From Ananas comosus (Eukaryota > Streptophyta > Magnoliopsida > Poales > Bromeliaceae), in NCBI RefSeq assembly GCF_001540865.1, contig NW_017893427.1, positions 1-64,000 of the forward strand: a stretch of 64,000 nucleotides of DNA. The letters run 5' to 3'. Under the pieces are notes generated by a model that did no database searches, was not told where the DNA came from, and was given only the letters and a program-made list of their open reading frames with translations. Below are positions 38,199 through 48,943 of the stretch, piece by piece. Numbering within the stretch: position 1 is the stretch's first letter; the number at the start of each line of letters is the position of its first letter. The translations under genes and the position numbers were made by a program.

Positions 38199-39122
38199 GG
38201 TTAATTTCATACAGGTCCCTATAAATATAGTGAGTGACAAGTATATCCCTATAAAGTTCAATTTTCATATGTTCACTACAACAAAAACGGTCTATAGCGA
38301 CACTTTTAAATGTAGGTACATGTCAAAAAAGTGCTGCTAGCTAAAATTACCGACACTTTTAAAAAGTGTTGCTATATGTGGGGTCGCTAGGTATATAGTG
38401 ACAGTTAAAGAGTGTCGCTATAGCCTAAAAGTGTGCTGCTAATTTACCAACAACTTATTTAAGCATTTAGTAACCGCCGAAACTCTATCTCGTTGGTTGC
38501 GGTGGCGGAGGAGGACGACAGGAATGGCTCTTCGTCTAGAATTTCACTGGATTGAGTGAAGAGAGAAGAAAATATGGTAATTGATTTTTCTTTTTTTTTT
38601 TCTTTTCTGTTTGTAATCGGACCAAATGGATTGGGTGTGGTGGGTTGAGTAGAGTAATCTTTTATTTTTGGTTGGATTGGGGTTTATATTTAGGCATTAG
38701 TAGATATTTTTTTAAGTTTGAGCATAAATGGGACACTTACTCAAAAGTGTCCCAAACATGTGTCCCTATAACCTAATTCTGTTGTAGTGGTTGTCTCTGT
38801 AAAAGTCCTGATATTTTCAAATATATTTTTTTGATTTGTTACCGTTAGAGAACTATTAGAAACTGTTTATTTTTTCAATTTTGCCATCACGCATGTCCCT
38901 TCAAAAATCATAACAGTATAATATAAAATGAGTAAAAATATCAAAAACTAATCAAAATTAAGTATTTAACCTATTATTAACTAAATTTTTCTAATGGATT
39001 CTAACGGCAGGGATATATTTGAAAATATCAGGATTTTTACAGAGACAATATATGAAAGTTGAATTTTGTAGTTATATATTTGTCATTCACTATGTTTGCA
39101 GGAGCATGCATGAAATTAGCCC
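38199..39122. mobile_element. Foldback element with long inverted ends, split by CACTA
   Basis: The left arm runs GGTTAATTTCATACAGG, ATAGTGAGTGACAAGTATAT, CAATTTTCATATGTT and then, past the CACTA insertion, GTCTCTGTAAAAGTCCTGA and TTTTCAAATATAT. The right arm, reversed, gives GGCTAATTTCATGCATG, ATAGTGAATGACAAATATAT, CAACTTTCATATATT, GTCTCTGTAAAAATCCTGA and TTTTCAAATATAT. The arms pair for about 150 bases. No coding frame. Confidence 0.7.
38274..38789. mobile_element. Non-autonomous CACTA (En/Spm) element, 516 bp, TSD GTT
   Basis: The ends are CACTACAACAAAAACGG and its partner CTGTTGTAGTG. The 3-bp duplication GTT lies at 38271-38273 and 38790-38792, as usual for this superfamily. Subterminal repeats of the motif GCGACACTTTT/AAAGTGTCGCT occur several times on both strands near the left end and once near the right end. 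Such motifs are where CACTA transposases bind. The centre has a GC-rich piece (38496-38520) of unknown origin. No transposase is present, so it depends on an autonomous relative. Confidence 0.88.
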
Positions 39123-39748
39123 TTGTTTAAAAATGGTGGTCCATATGGACAAAAATACATTCAAATTGCAATCATGGGTTGTTAGGTATTTATAGCATTT
39201 GGAAGGATCTTGTAGTAGTACTCTTAATAATGCGTGTCCATAAAACTGGAAAGACTTGTTGGTGTAGAGTAGGTAAGGCATGCATGATATTAATTTTATA
39301 TTTTTTATTTAAACTTTTAAAATATTGTCAAAATTGACCACTTTATGATTATATTTTATTAATACAAAGTGACTAACATTGGCAGATATCAGACAGTTAT
39401 TTAACGTCAAAATATGACTTTGCAATATGGAAATTAATTTTTAGCATTTGATTTTCAGAAACGGAATGTGATAATTATGGTCGATTTTATTCTTAAAAGT
39501 AAATTTTGGCATCGAGAATGTTCATCCATATCGTCGGCGTGCATTCGTTTATAACTTTATTTGATTAATTGGGTAATGTTAATTACTTTGATAAGATATG
39601 AACCTAGGTAATTAACTGCAAAATTTTGAAAATTTGGCTGGCCAATATAAAATTTTATCTCAATGAGGGACAAAGTATGTAATTCAAAATTTTAATCAAT
39701 AAATCTTTCTTTATCAATATAAAATTATAAAAACAAAATGTTTACAAC
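39123..39748. other. AT-rich non-coding DNA left of the Tat-like element
   Basis: No gene or clear repeat is seen. This is the left flank of the 22-kb element. Confidence 0.5.
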
Positions 39749-40473
39749 TTTTAGGGGCCAATAAGGGCCCGCCACGTGACATATTGGTGCACGGTTCAGC
39801 CCAAACCTGTAGGAGCCAAGATAAAAAGGGGTTTTGGGGTGCACTGGGATTATGGCAAAATAATTGAATAACCGCAAGGCATAATTGCAAGCGGTTATAT
39901 GCGGTTTTGATCGGCTTGAAGTGGCTCGAAGAAGTAGGGAAGTGGCCGATCATATATGAAACAATAACTGATCAATAAGGGCGGATTATAAATATGCGAA
40001 TAACGCCCAAAAGAGTGGTCTTTTTCCCGAGAACAGAATACCACATTTATTTTCTCTGCATTTTCTTAGCACTTTATAGGAGTAGTTTAATTGTTATTTT
40101 TTTTCCTTTCCCGCATTTACTATTTTTTTATCCTAGGAGTAGTTCTAGATTAGAACTCTAGAGTCTGTATGCCCTCAGGCACACTCTTCCTTTGTACCAG
40201 TTTCCACATTTAACTTCAATATATAAAAGGCATTCGGCTCTTTCAGCCGATCAATCACTGTGCATCCCATCCACTTCGGCTCATTCAGCCAAATCCTTTC
40301 TACAGTAGGGTTTCTCAAACTTGGCTGATCCGATCCTTTATCAGCCGAATCGCTTAATCTTTCGAAGGGGGCAAATTTCGAGGGTCACCTTGCGAGGCCG
40401 GATTTAATTCCTGCACGTTCCCGAAGGAAAGCCTTTGACCAGGCCAACGGCTAAGGAATTCCGCCCATAGCTA
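39749..40473 (+). repeat. 5' LTR of the Tat-like element
   Basis: It matches 57830-58167 and 61341-61730 over its full length, including CACGGTTCAGCCCAAACC and TTCTAGATTAGAACTCTAG. The exact first base is unclear because the TG terminus is eroded (TTTTAGGGG against TGTTAGGG in the 3' copy). The end CATAGCTA corresponds to CATAGCAACA in the 3' LTR. TTTTTGGCACGCCCAGTTGG follows, the likely primer-binding region; the matching tRNA was not identified. Confidence 0.8.
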
Positions 40474-40532
40474 TTTTTGGCACGCCCAGTTGGACACGTA
40501 CTGTAGGTAAATTTTTTCTCTTATAAGAACTA

Positions 40533-41180
40533 ATGGCTGATGATAATGCCATGAACTTACGCAATAGGGTCGAACACATCGCGCGGTTTACGGCACAATG
40601 TCGAGAAGCAGTTGCAGATTCTTTTCTGAAGCTTAGGTTGTTTAATACTTCGTTAACCAAGATTGTATTCACTTGGTATACGAGTCTACCGGCCAATTCT
40701 GTCCGAGATTGGGACGAATTGGAAAGAAAATTTCATAAATAGTTTTACAGATCAGAGCCGAAACTTTCGGTTGCTGATCTAGCTCAGTTTAGGCAAAGAA
40801 CAGGAGAATCGGTTGAAGAATATTTGAACCGATTCAAGACGGCAAGGAGCCGTTGTTTTGTAAGAATGTCAGAATCTGAATTTACGAAAATGACATTTAA
40901 TGGCTTAGATTTCAAAATTAAAGATCATTTTGAGGACAAGTATTTTTCGAATCTTTTCGACTTGGGATTTCGGGTTGCTCAATATGAGCAATTTAGAAGA
41001 GGAAATAGTGAAGATCGGCCTAGATGGAGCCGAAGTAAAAAATGGAGTAAAGGAAAAGAGAAAAAATATTTCTTTTCTTGAAGAATCTTTGGCTCAAGAT
41101 GAGCCGGATGTGTCTGAAGAAACAGAGGATTCGGCTGATAAAGCCGAAATATATGTGGCTGAGATGGTAAAAAACCGTTA
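40533..41180 (+). pseudogene. Gag of the Tat-like element, with stops and a deletion
   Basis: ATGGCTGATGATAATGCC at 40533 starts a frame with HIARFTAQCREA and TWYTSL, the retrotransposon Gag core. A TAG at 40741-40743 replaces the codon for the residue after KFHE in the relative at 59707-60330. The frame continues with FYRSEPKLSVADL and EDKYFSNLFDLGFRVAQYEQ. Compared with that relative, about 220 codons are missing after the first dozen residues. Gag would form the particle that packages the element's RNA. A charged linker follows and ends at the TAG near 41179. Confidence 0.75.
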
Positions 41181-41181
41181 G

Positions 41182-42543
41182 TTGTATAAGTGTTCTTTAT
41201 TAAAACCTGCCAAATCTAGCAAAGCGAAAGCGCGAGTGGCAACCTATACTTATTCTTTTGATGTGTCTAAAATCGATCTGATTTTCGATCTGTTGTTAAA
41301 AGACGGACGGATTCAGCTTCAGGAAGGTCAAACTATACCTTCTGGAGAAGAATTGAAGAAAAGAAAATATTGTAAATGGCACCATTCATGGAGCCACAGA
41401 ACAAATGAGTGTACTGCTTTTAAAAGGCAGATTCAAAAGGAAATAAATGAAGGTCGGCTCATATTTGACGATCAGGAAAACAAAAATATGGAAGTTGACA
41501 GAAATCCTTTTCCTTTGCAGGTCAATATGGTGGACATTAAAGGGAAGGCACCTGTGGATAGAAAGGTTGACGAGGGCATTGCCTATACTAAGAGGACATT
41601 ACGGCTGTGCATAAGATGCAAGGCTAAAATGACCATGAAGAATTGGGAAGAGATTATTTGCAAAAAGAAAACGCATAATGAGTGGAGAGAATTCATGGCC
41701 TTTTCCGAAGAATGGGAGGAAATTCCTGAAGTAGAGAACAAGTCAAAGGAAGGCCCGGATGAAGCCTCCAATGAGTCCGAGCCAGAAGTTGAGTCGGTGA
41801 AAAACAAAAGAGACCTATTGATGCAAATGGTCTTAAACGACTACTACAACAGTCGAAGAGAAGAGCACACCAGCCGATGGAGTTATCCTGAAAAACCATT
41901 CGGTTCTAAACAGAGATTTCCAGGATATCGACCAAATTGGCAACACCAGGACAGGCTGAGACCTGAACCTAAATTTGAAGGAATGACTGAGGGGGATTTC
42001 GAGTTCCTCGGTTGAAGGTTAGTTAATGAACTCGGTATACAGCCTTGGCCGAGACCTTGGGAAAGAAGAGAGATCCTGAGAAATCATCTCAGGACAGTAA
42101 AAGTACCAGCAAATATGTCGATTGATAAATGGCATGAAGCAAAAGTATTGGTCAAATGGCATGGGTTGATATTAACAAAGACTCAGAAGCGTCGGCAACA
42201 AAGATTACAAGCTGAAGCAAGACAACACTACGAAGAAGTGAAAGGGATAAGATTGAATGTATGGAGGCGATCTAATGAAACACAAAATTCCTTTCGTCCA
42301 ATGAGGAATGACCATGAGGCGGGTGGTTCGACACCTGTCCCCTGGTTAAAATCAAAAATAGAGCAGCCAATTTCGGTCGAACCTGAGAAGAAGGTAACTC
42401 GAAAAGAGTTGGAGGAGAAGATAGCCTCATTGGAGACCATAATTAAGCGCGATAGATGGCCACCTAAGGAGAGAGAGTCACGGATGGAAAGCGATTTCTC
42501 AGCCAAGACGGCAAAGGAATTGAAGAAAAGAAACAAAAGATAA
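41182..42543 (+). pseudogene. Gag C-terminal/linker region of the Tat-like element
   Basis: Two long frames (41182-42015 and 42115-42543) form a charged region. It contains a CKWHHSWSHRTNEC sequence near 41370-41412, which resembles the CxxH...H...C linker found between gag and protease in Tat elements. It also contains an RCKAK stretch and a coiled-coil-like REARQHYEE stretch. The frame breaks at TGA 42013-42015 and TAA 42541-42543. It is part of the polyprotein and has no enzymatic motif. Confidence 0.6.
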
Positions 42544-42555
42544 AAGAAAAATCGG

Positions 42556-43032
42556 TTGATGAAGGTCCAGCAGATGAATATGATGTACACTTTGCCCCAA
42601 TCTTTCAAGGCAGAATCAACCGAGTATGAGGAAGCGATGTACGAGGAAGATGGGCTCACGGTGGCTCAATTGCAGTTAGAGGACGCCAAGCCAGTCGATT
42701 TGATGGATTTTGAAAAACCATCGATAATGCAAACAAGGTTTGTGAGGCCTCTATTCATAAGGGCTTTGATAGAAGGTCGGCCAGTAGGCCGAGTGATGGT
42801 GGATGGCGGAGCAATGGTCAATGTAATGCCCACTGCTTTTTTTAAAAAGTTAGGCAAAAGTGAAGATGAATTAAAACCTATCGACACAATCATGACCGAC
42901 TTTATTGGCAGTGGTCAACAAGCCAAAAGAGTGCTCACAACTGAACTCACGGTAGAATCTAAAACTCCACAAACAGCTTTCTTTGTGGTGGATGCAGATA
43001 GCTGCTACAACTTGTTGCTTGGGTGCGAATGA
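42556..43032 (+). pseudogene. Retroviral-type aspartic protease of the Tat-like element
   Basis: PLFIRALIEGRPVGRVMVDG continues GAMVNVMP near 42740-42830. The active-site triad reads DGG instead of D-S/T-G, the usual form in Tat-lineage elements. LLLGCE near 43012-43032 is the second conserved protease strand. The frame then shifts by one base near 43030 and runs on to 43426. The enzyme would cut the polyprotein; this copy is broken. Confidence 0.72.
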
Positions 43033-43426
43033 ATGCATACCTTCAACGCTCTATGGAAAGTTATTCCAATGGATAGGAGATAAGGTGGAGGAAATCCGAG
43101 CCGAGGGGCGGCCCAAAATGGTAGATGTTAGTTCAGAAGGAATCGGTCACATCAATTGTGTCGATACTGACCCTGATCAAATCTCCTTTGTGTGGGTGAC
43201 CGAAGAAGGGGTGCAAGTAATTCTCATGAAAGATGAGAAAACAATGGTGGCGGCCGAAAAGCCACCGAGCTGGTTAAAATGGAACACCAAGAATCAAGAA
43301 CCAGAGCTTAAGAAGAGCTTCAGCAGAATGGGCCGACCGATGAGGTCGGCTATGCGAGTATATCGGCCGATTAGGCCGATAAAATGGCATACATCAAAAC
43401 GGCTGAGGTGGCCGAATATGATTTAA

Positions 43427-43767
43427 TTACAAAATTGGCTGTGGAGGCCGATAAGGAAATATCCAAACAAACCACAAAGGTGACAGCCGAGTCGAACAAA
43501 AACAGTATGACTCAAAGAGCAATTGAGTCTAATGATAAGAACGACTAAAAAACTCATAAAATTACGAAAGAACCTAGGGATGAGTCACCTATCAAGGTCG
43601 GCGACAAGAAGCTGGAGACTCAGGATCCATTGATAAAAGTAAACTTGGGGTCTGATGAAGATAAGCGGCCGACTTACATCAGTGTTAGACTTTCGGCTCA
43701 ACAACAGGAGAAGCTGAAAAAGTTGCTAACGGAATATAAGGACTGTTTCGCCTAGAATTATGAAGAA
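43427..43767 (+). pseudogene. Linker between protease and reverse transcriptase, broken
   Basis: Lys/Glu-rich coding remains with stops, such as TAA at 43547-43549. It ends with a KLLTEYKDCFA-like stretch that normally precedes RT. No catalytic motif. Confidence 0.5.
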
Positions 43768-44916
43768 ATGCCAGGTTTGAGCCGAGAAATTGTAGAGCAT
43801 AGGCTTCCTATTAAAAAAGGATATAAGCCTTACAAACAACCGGTTCGTAGATTTGAGCCGAGTATTGTACTTCAAATTAAGAATGTCATTGAAAACTTAT
43901 TAAAGGCGAGCTTTATTAGAGCGGCCCGTTATGTTGATTGGGTATCTAATATAGTTCCAGTACAGAAAAAGAATGGCAAACTTAGGGTTTGCATTGATTT
44001 TAGGAACTTGAACATGGTTACACCTAAAGACGAATATCCAATGCCAATAGCTGATATGTTAGTAGATTCGGCTGCCGGGCATGAAATCCTGTCTTTTATG
44101 GATGGACATGCAGGTTATAATCAAATATTTATTGCCGAAGAAGATGTAGCTAAAATGGCTTTTAGATGCCCAGGGTCTATTGGGACTTTTGAATGGGTAA
44201 TCATGCCGTTTGGCTTAAAAAATACCGGAGCTACTTATTAGAGAGCGATGAATTTTATTTTTCACGACTTGTCGGCAAGATGTTAGTAGTTTACATCGAT
44301 GATATCATTGTAAAATCAAAATCACAAGCTGATCATTGAGCAGATTTAAAACTCGCCTTTGAAAAAAAAGAGAAAATATAATTTAAAAATGAATCCTTTA
44401 AAGCGTGCTTTCGGAGTTTCGGCGAAAAATTTTCTCGGATTCCTAGTACATAAAAAAGGGATTGAAATTGATAAAAATAAAGCTAAAGCTATATTGGAAT
44501 TGCCGCCACCAAAAAATAAAAAGGAGTTGTAAAGCCTATTAGGAAAAATTAATTATTTGTGGCGTTTTATATCAAACTTGGCCGGTAGAATATGAGTTTT
44601 CACTCCATTACTTCGGCTTACAAATCAGGAAGAATTTAGTTGGACAGGGGAACAGTAAGGAGCATTTGAAAATATAAAAAGATACTTATCAAATTCTCTA
44701 GTCCTCATGCCTCCTAGGCATGGACAGCCGATGAAGTTATACATATCGGTTGCAGAAGAAAACTTAGGTTGTTTATTGGCACAAGAAAATCAAGAAAAAG
44801 AAGAACAAGCCATTTATTACCTTAGCATACACCTGTTTGATGCCGAAAAACGTTATTCGGCAATTGAAAAATTATATCTAGTATTATATTATGTATGTAC
44901 AAAATTGAGATATTAT
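43768..44916 (+). pseudogene. Reverse transcriptase and RNase H start of the Tat-like element, broken
   Basis: Frame 43768-44241 has the fingers and palm: IVPVQKKNGKLRVCIDFRNL, EILSFMDGHAGYNQI and WVIMPFGLKNTGATY. After a TAG at 44239-44241 the catalytic YIDDIIVKS lies near 44290-44320 in another frame. NFLGFLVHKKGIEID and LLGKINYLWRFI follow. Frame 44707-44928 is the start of RNase H (YISVAEENLGCLLAQ, EKRYSAIEKL). At 44917 a family X LTR enters, so RNase H is cut before its later catalytic residues. Several stops and frameshifts make it inactive. Confidence 0.82.
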
Positions 44917-45601
44917 TGTAAGGACTGAGATTTGGCAGTGTAGCTAAACTCTCTGTTGACGATGTTTTTATGTGTAATTTAATTACAAAAGCACTCATCA
45001 AGTTTCGAGAGAAAACGAGTTAGAATGGAGATTTTACGCGATCTTTACTTTTCACTTAAAGTGAATAGTAATTCGATTTTCCGGAGCGGCCACGGTGTAG
45101 AGTGGGCTTTTGGCGCGTGTCAGACTTCGTTCATAGCGATCCAATAGCTAGTTTTCGATGGTTCAGCTATCCTAGAACCATTGGCACTGATGGATTTTAG
45201 TTCTGACAGGCGGATTTCGAGAAAACTGGAGATACATATATTATATGTATTTGTGTATAGTTTTGCCATTTGGAGAGAGGATGGGTTTTGTCGCGAATCC
45301 GTGACCGAACCAGGCGAAACAAAATTGTGGGTTTTGATGCCTCTATTATGTTGATCGCACTGGTGCGATCCGTTCGCAAATCTGACGGACGGATCTCCTG
45401 ATATCGCGCATCGACCGAGGAGGGGTCATTAATGGCAAAACGATAATTTTGCGAAAAGCTCGACATTTTATGTACTGTTTTGCGTGAAATCGATTGTGGG
45501 GGTGTATTCGCAAGTTTTACACGCGCTGCGAGGGACTCGGTTCTAAATATCGAGTTTTGATGGACTAACTCGCATTTATACACCTTTGTGTATATATAGC
45601 C
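44917..45601 (+). mobile_element. Family X LTR, 5' part, inserted in RNase H
   Basis: It begins TGTAAGGACTGAG and is the reverse complement of the right end of the solo LTR at 33585-37784. It stops at a single N at 45602, right after TGTATATATAGCC, a likely TATA box. The X sequence seems to resume at about 45906 and, past a Y LTR, at 48944-51415. Summed, these give about 3.55 kb of the 4.2 kb LTR. The five bases before the insertion are ATTAT; the matching 3' flank was not found. Confidence 0.78.
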
Positions 45602-45905
45602 NGAAGAACTTGGTTGGGGCAGGGATTGCTTGCACAAATCCAAATTGACGCGCTGCGAATTGGGGGGAATAAACCTTAGTGCTAGGCAGCAGTTTCGAGC
45701 ACGATTTCAGTCCAATATGCAGATCCCTTGTAGCCAAGAAAGAATACTAGGCGTCTGAATATTTACTGGCACGAGAAGAAACCAGTTCGCCTTGAATGGC
45801 CTCATGTCGAGCAAGAAACCAAAGCGGACCAGTGACATGGTCAGCAAATGAAGACCAGGAAATGAGGAAATGAGGACGCGATTCATAAAAAGTTTTAAAT
45901 AAGTG
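45602..45905 (-). pseudogene. Second fragment of the antisense plant-mobile-domain gene
   Basis: After the single N at 45602 the sequence parallels 53285-53470: AAATTGACGCG, GTGCT.GGC, GATC.CT.GTAGCCAA, ACGAGAAG and CTTGAATGGCCTCAT occur in the same order. It is diverged and has no open frame of use. It lies inside the family X LTR interval, so it is either a separate insertion or a wrong join marked by the N. Confidence 0.55.
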
Positions 45906-46300
45906 ATAAAATCAAGATGGTGGCTTGATGTTATCGGCTGGGGGCTACCGGAGAGGCTGCTCTTCCCTTTCCTCCAACATCTCTACTACCAAGCCACCAC
46001 CATCTCTATCCGAGAGCAACCCAGGGTGATCCACACCCTCAGGTTCCCTCCCCTGGCTGTGCCCCGACCTCGAGCGACTTACCCCGCCGGTCGCCGCCGT
46101 CCCTGTGGGCTGCCGCCATCGCTAGGTCAACCTGCGGCCGCCCCAGACCTGTTCGGGCCAAGGGTGAAGCAGAGCCTCCCCCTCGTGCCGCCGTTGCCTG
46201 GGACCGGCCACACGGCTTCCCTTCGGCCGCCGGCAGTCCATCGCCGTCGTCCTGAGCTCCCCGTTGGCCGCCATGGCCGTAGCTGTCCTTGGACCCGAGC
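45906..46300 (+). mobile_element. Family X LTR GC-rich leader, first part
   Basis: GC-rich sequence like the leader of the other X copies, with CGGCCGCCCCAGACCTG near 46135. The Y solo LTR follows at 46301. The 153-codon open frame here is compositional. Confidence 0.5.
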
Positions 46301-48943
46301 TGTCACGCCCGGGTACCAACGGAAGCATATTCGGTTCGTGTACAGACCCGCCATACACCTGTAGTATATAAGGCGTCTACGAAGAAAGCAAATCGATAGG
46401 AAATAAAACAAAGAAGGTCCTATCCTGATATCAGAGCAAAGTACCAGTCGATATACTATCAGCAAAAGAACAAAGAGTGTACAATCCACAGTCGCGACTA
46501 AAAGAGCAAGTATCATAACTATAGCATCTGGTTCAGCAGTACATATGCATCATAGGGTATACAAAAGAATAGGTACAATGGTGGTCTCTCTATACATAAG
46601 GACATCACCCTCGGTCGTAGCCCGAGTAGCAAGGTGATCGACTAGCATGCTCCTAGCAAAGTCTAGCTAGACGCGACTCCCTTGCCATGATCCCTAGCCT
46701 CTCCTGTAGATGGCTCTGTAAAAAAACAACCACCAAAAAGGGCGTGAGAACTATAAACAATAGTTCCCAGTGGGTAAGCCGCCAGCCTCGGCGAATTACA
46801 CCACTAGGCTCATGATGTACTAAATGAAAGCGAAAGCAGTAATTGCATGATATATAATTATGCAATGCCAACAGGTAATGAGCATGTAAGCAACATGTAA
46901 TCATAGTCTCAACAGTAATGAATCAACTGAATAATAGAGCATAACAATTATGATAAGCATGAACATAAGCATAAATGTATAAGTAACTACTATACACTGT
47001 AACTGATAATCATTCATTACAGTCCAATTTTCTTTAGCACTTTCCTTTCATTCATAGGGATCTACTCAAGGTAGTCCAGCTTGCCCCGCGCCTAATGGCC
47101 CCGTGGTAGTGTACACTCCCTACGGCAATCCACTTCGGCACCCAATCCCGCACGGGCGAGCAACTGTCGCGTAGGCCAACTCCGGAGTGCCGGCTTGTAG
47201 GGAGCGACCCTCACAAGCGTGTGCGAATGAGCACGATGGCAAGCAAGCATATTCCATTGTCCACATGTCTTAATTATTATATTTTCAATTGCAATATTCT
47301 CAGTCTCGATCCTCGATCGGCATTTCAATATAACAAATATTAACAACAACTAGAATCCACTAGATTAATAAACATGCAAGAGTAATGCTAATTTCCACAT
47401 GGCATTAGAGTCTTTTCACGATCATGGCACTATAAACATAATCATAAGCATGACATCATTCTCTACTTTAGTGTCAAGAAAGTATCATAAGGATGTCCCG
47501 ATTTTCTACTTTCTAGAAACATGATAACTTGTCCATTAATCACTCAACTAAATTAAACATGTATATAAGGATATGTATGCATGAGTGTTATCTACTTCAT
47601 AGAGATTTCAATTCAATTATATATCAACACTATAATATAGTGACTCGTCTCAAGTTCTATATCAATCACAAAAGCATACAACTGTATCAATTCTATAATA
47701 CATATAGAACATAGGGGGCTCCACTTGCTCTGGTTAGGTCAAACCCACCTATTACTAGGCTCAAATTAGCCCCAAAGAGTCCCGAAATCAAGTTCAACGA
47801 AACCTCAATCCTGCTGTAACAAGGTACAAAAATCGTATCAATACAACAACCGAAATGTCCGATTTTGGCCTAATTTGCACATAGTACAAAGTAGAAACTT
47901 AAACCCCTGTTTCGTGTCACATTAGTACCTCAAATGTAACCTCCAAGAGCCCTCACAAGTCAGTCAAAGACAATCCAGGGCTCGATCGCAATTATGCTGC
48001 GAACAACATCAAAATCATCATATATTAGCAACTATAGTCGAAATCTTACAATTTCAGCTTCCTAACTGAAATTCTTGCTCACCTCAAGGTAGAACACATT
48101 CTAAACCAGCCTCCCAGGTCACCAAATAAGCTCCACGTGGTTCGGAAACCTGCTGCGAAGATACAATTTCCAAACTGCATCAATTACCCAATTAAATTTC
48201 GTTTAGGTCCGAAATAGCTTCATAACGACTAATTACCTTATTCAAGTGTCAAAGCAGCTTATCCCTGGTGTAAAGTGAATAATTCACAGCTCATTAGGTC
48301 ATCTCTAGCTGCTGAAATCCTCCACCAGCTCAGCTGGAAGTAACGAAACCGAAACAACTCAAAACCCACTACCAAACTTTCGATTAGCGAAGGTTTAAAT
48401 GATTTACCTTTCAGCAACTGCGACCCGGCTTTTCCTGAGGTTAAGATCACAGAAAAATTAGTAAAAATCATCCCTCCCACGTCCCAAAGACTTCCCTCAA
48501 GTCTTCCAATCAGCGAGCAACGAGCTCGGCGCGAAATCGGCGTGAAACGGCTAATTTTCCTTAGAGAGAGAAAAACCCTAGAGAGAGGAAGTAAGGGTAG
48601 TGTAATAGCCTTGCTCTGAGCTCATAAGGCCTTCCAGCAACTTCAGGGTCGACCAAATATCTCAGGGGATAAGATCATAAGCCAAAAAGACCAAACAATC
48701 CCTGCTGCCACGCAGCAGCTGCTGCTGCTGCTTGCTGTACCGGTACAGCATTATGCCTGTACCGGTACACAATGCAAAAATCCGACCAATGCGCAGAAGC
48801 AATACACTTTCCTGTCTCCGGCAATCCGATCACTCTCTAACTTGTCCAAGAACTTATCCAAGCCTTTTAGAACTTGTTCGATAGTTCCACAACTCATGCC
48901 ACACACTCGAACTCCGAAATTTGCAAAAGTTCAGTGTATTACA
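46301..48943 (-). mobile_element. Solo LTR, family Y (2643 bp), clean copy
   Basis: The ends are TGTCACGCCCGGGTACC and TCAGTGTATTACA. The flanks are CGAGC (46296-46300) and CAAGC (48944-48948), a 5-bp duplication with one G/A difference. It matches copy A 1-1546 and copy B 13978-16632. It sits inside the GC-rich leader of the family X LTR. A CTG-rich tract (about 48716-48740) and two ACCGGTACAG-type motifs lie near its right end. Confidence 0.85.

Noticed and set aside
45903..46516. 153-codon plus and 129-codon minus frames
   Set aside because: They span the border between X leader and Y LTR, so any protein would be a chimera of two transposons.
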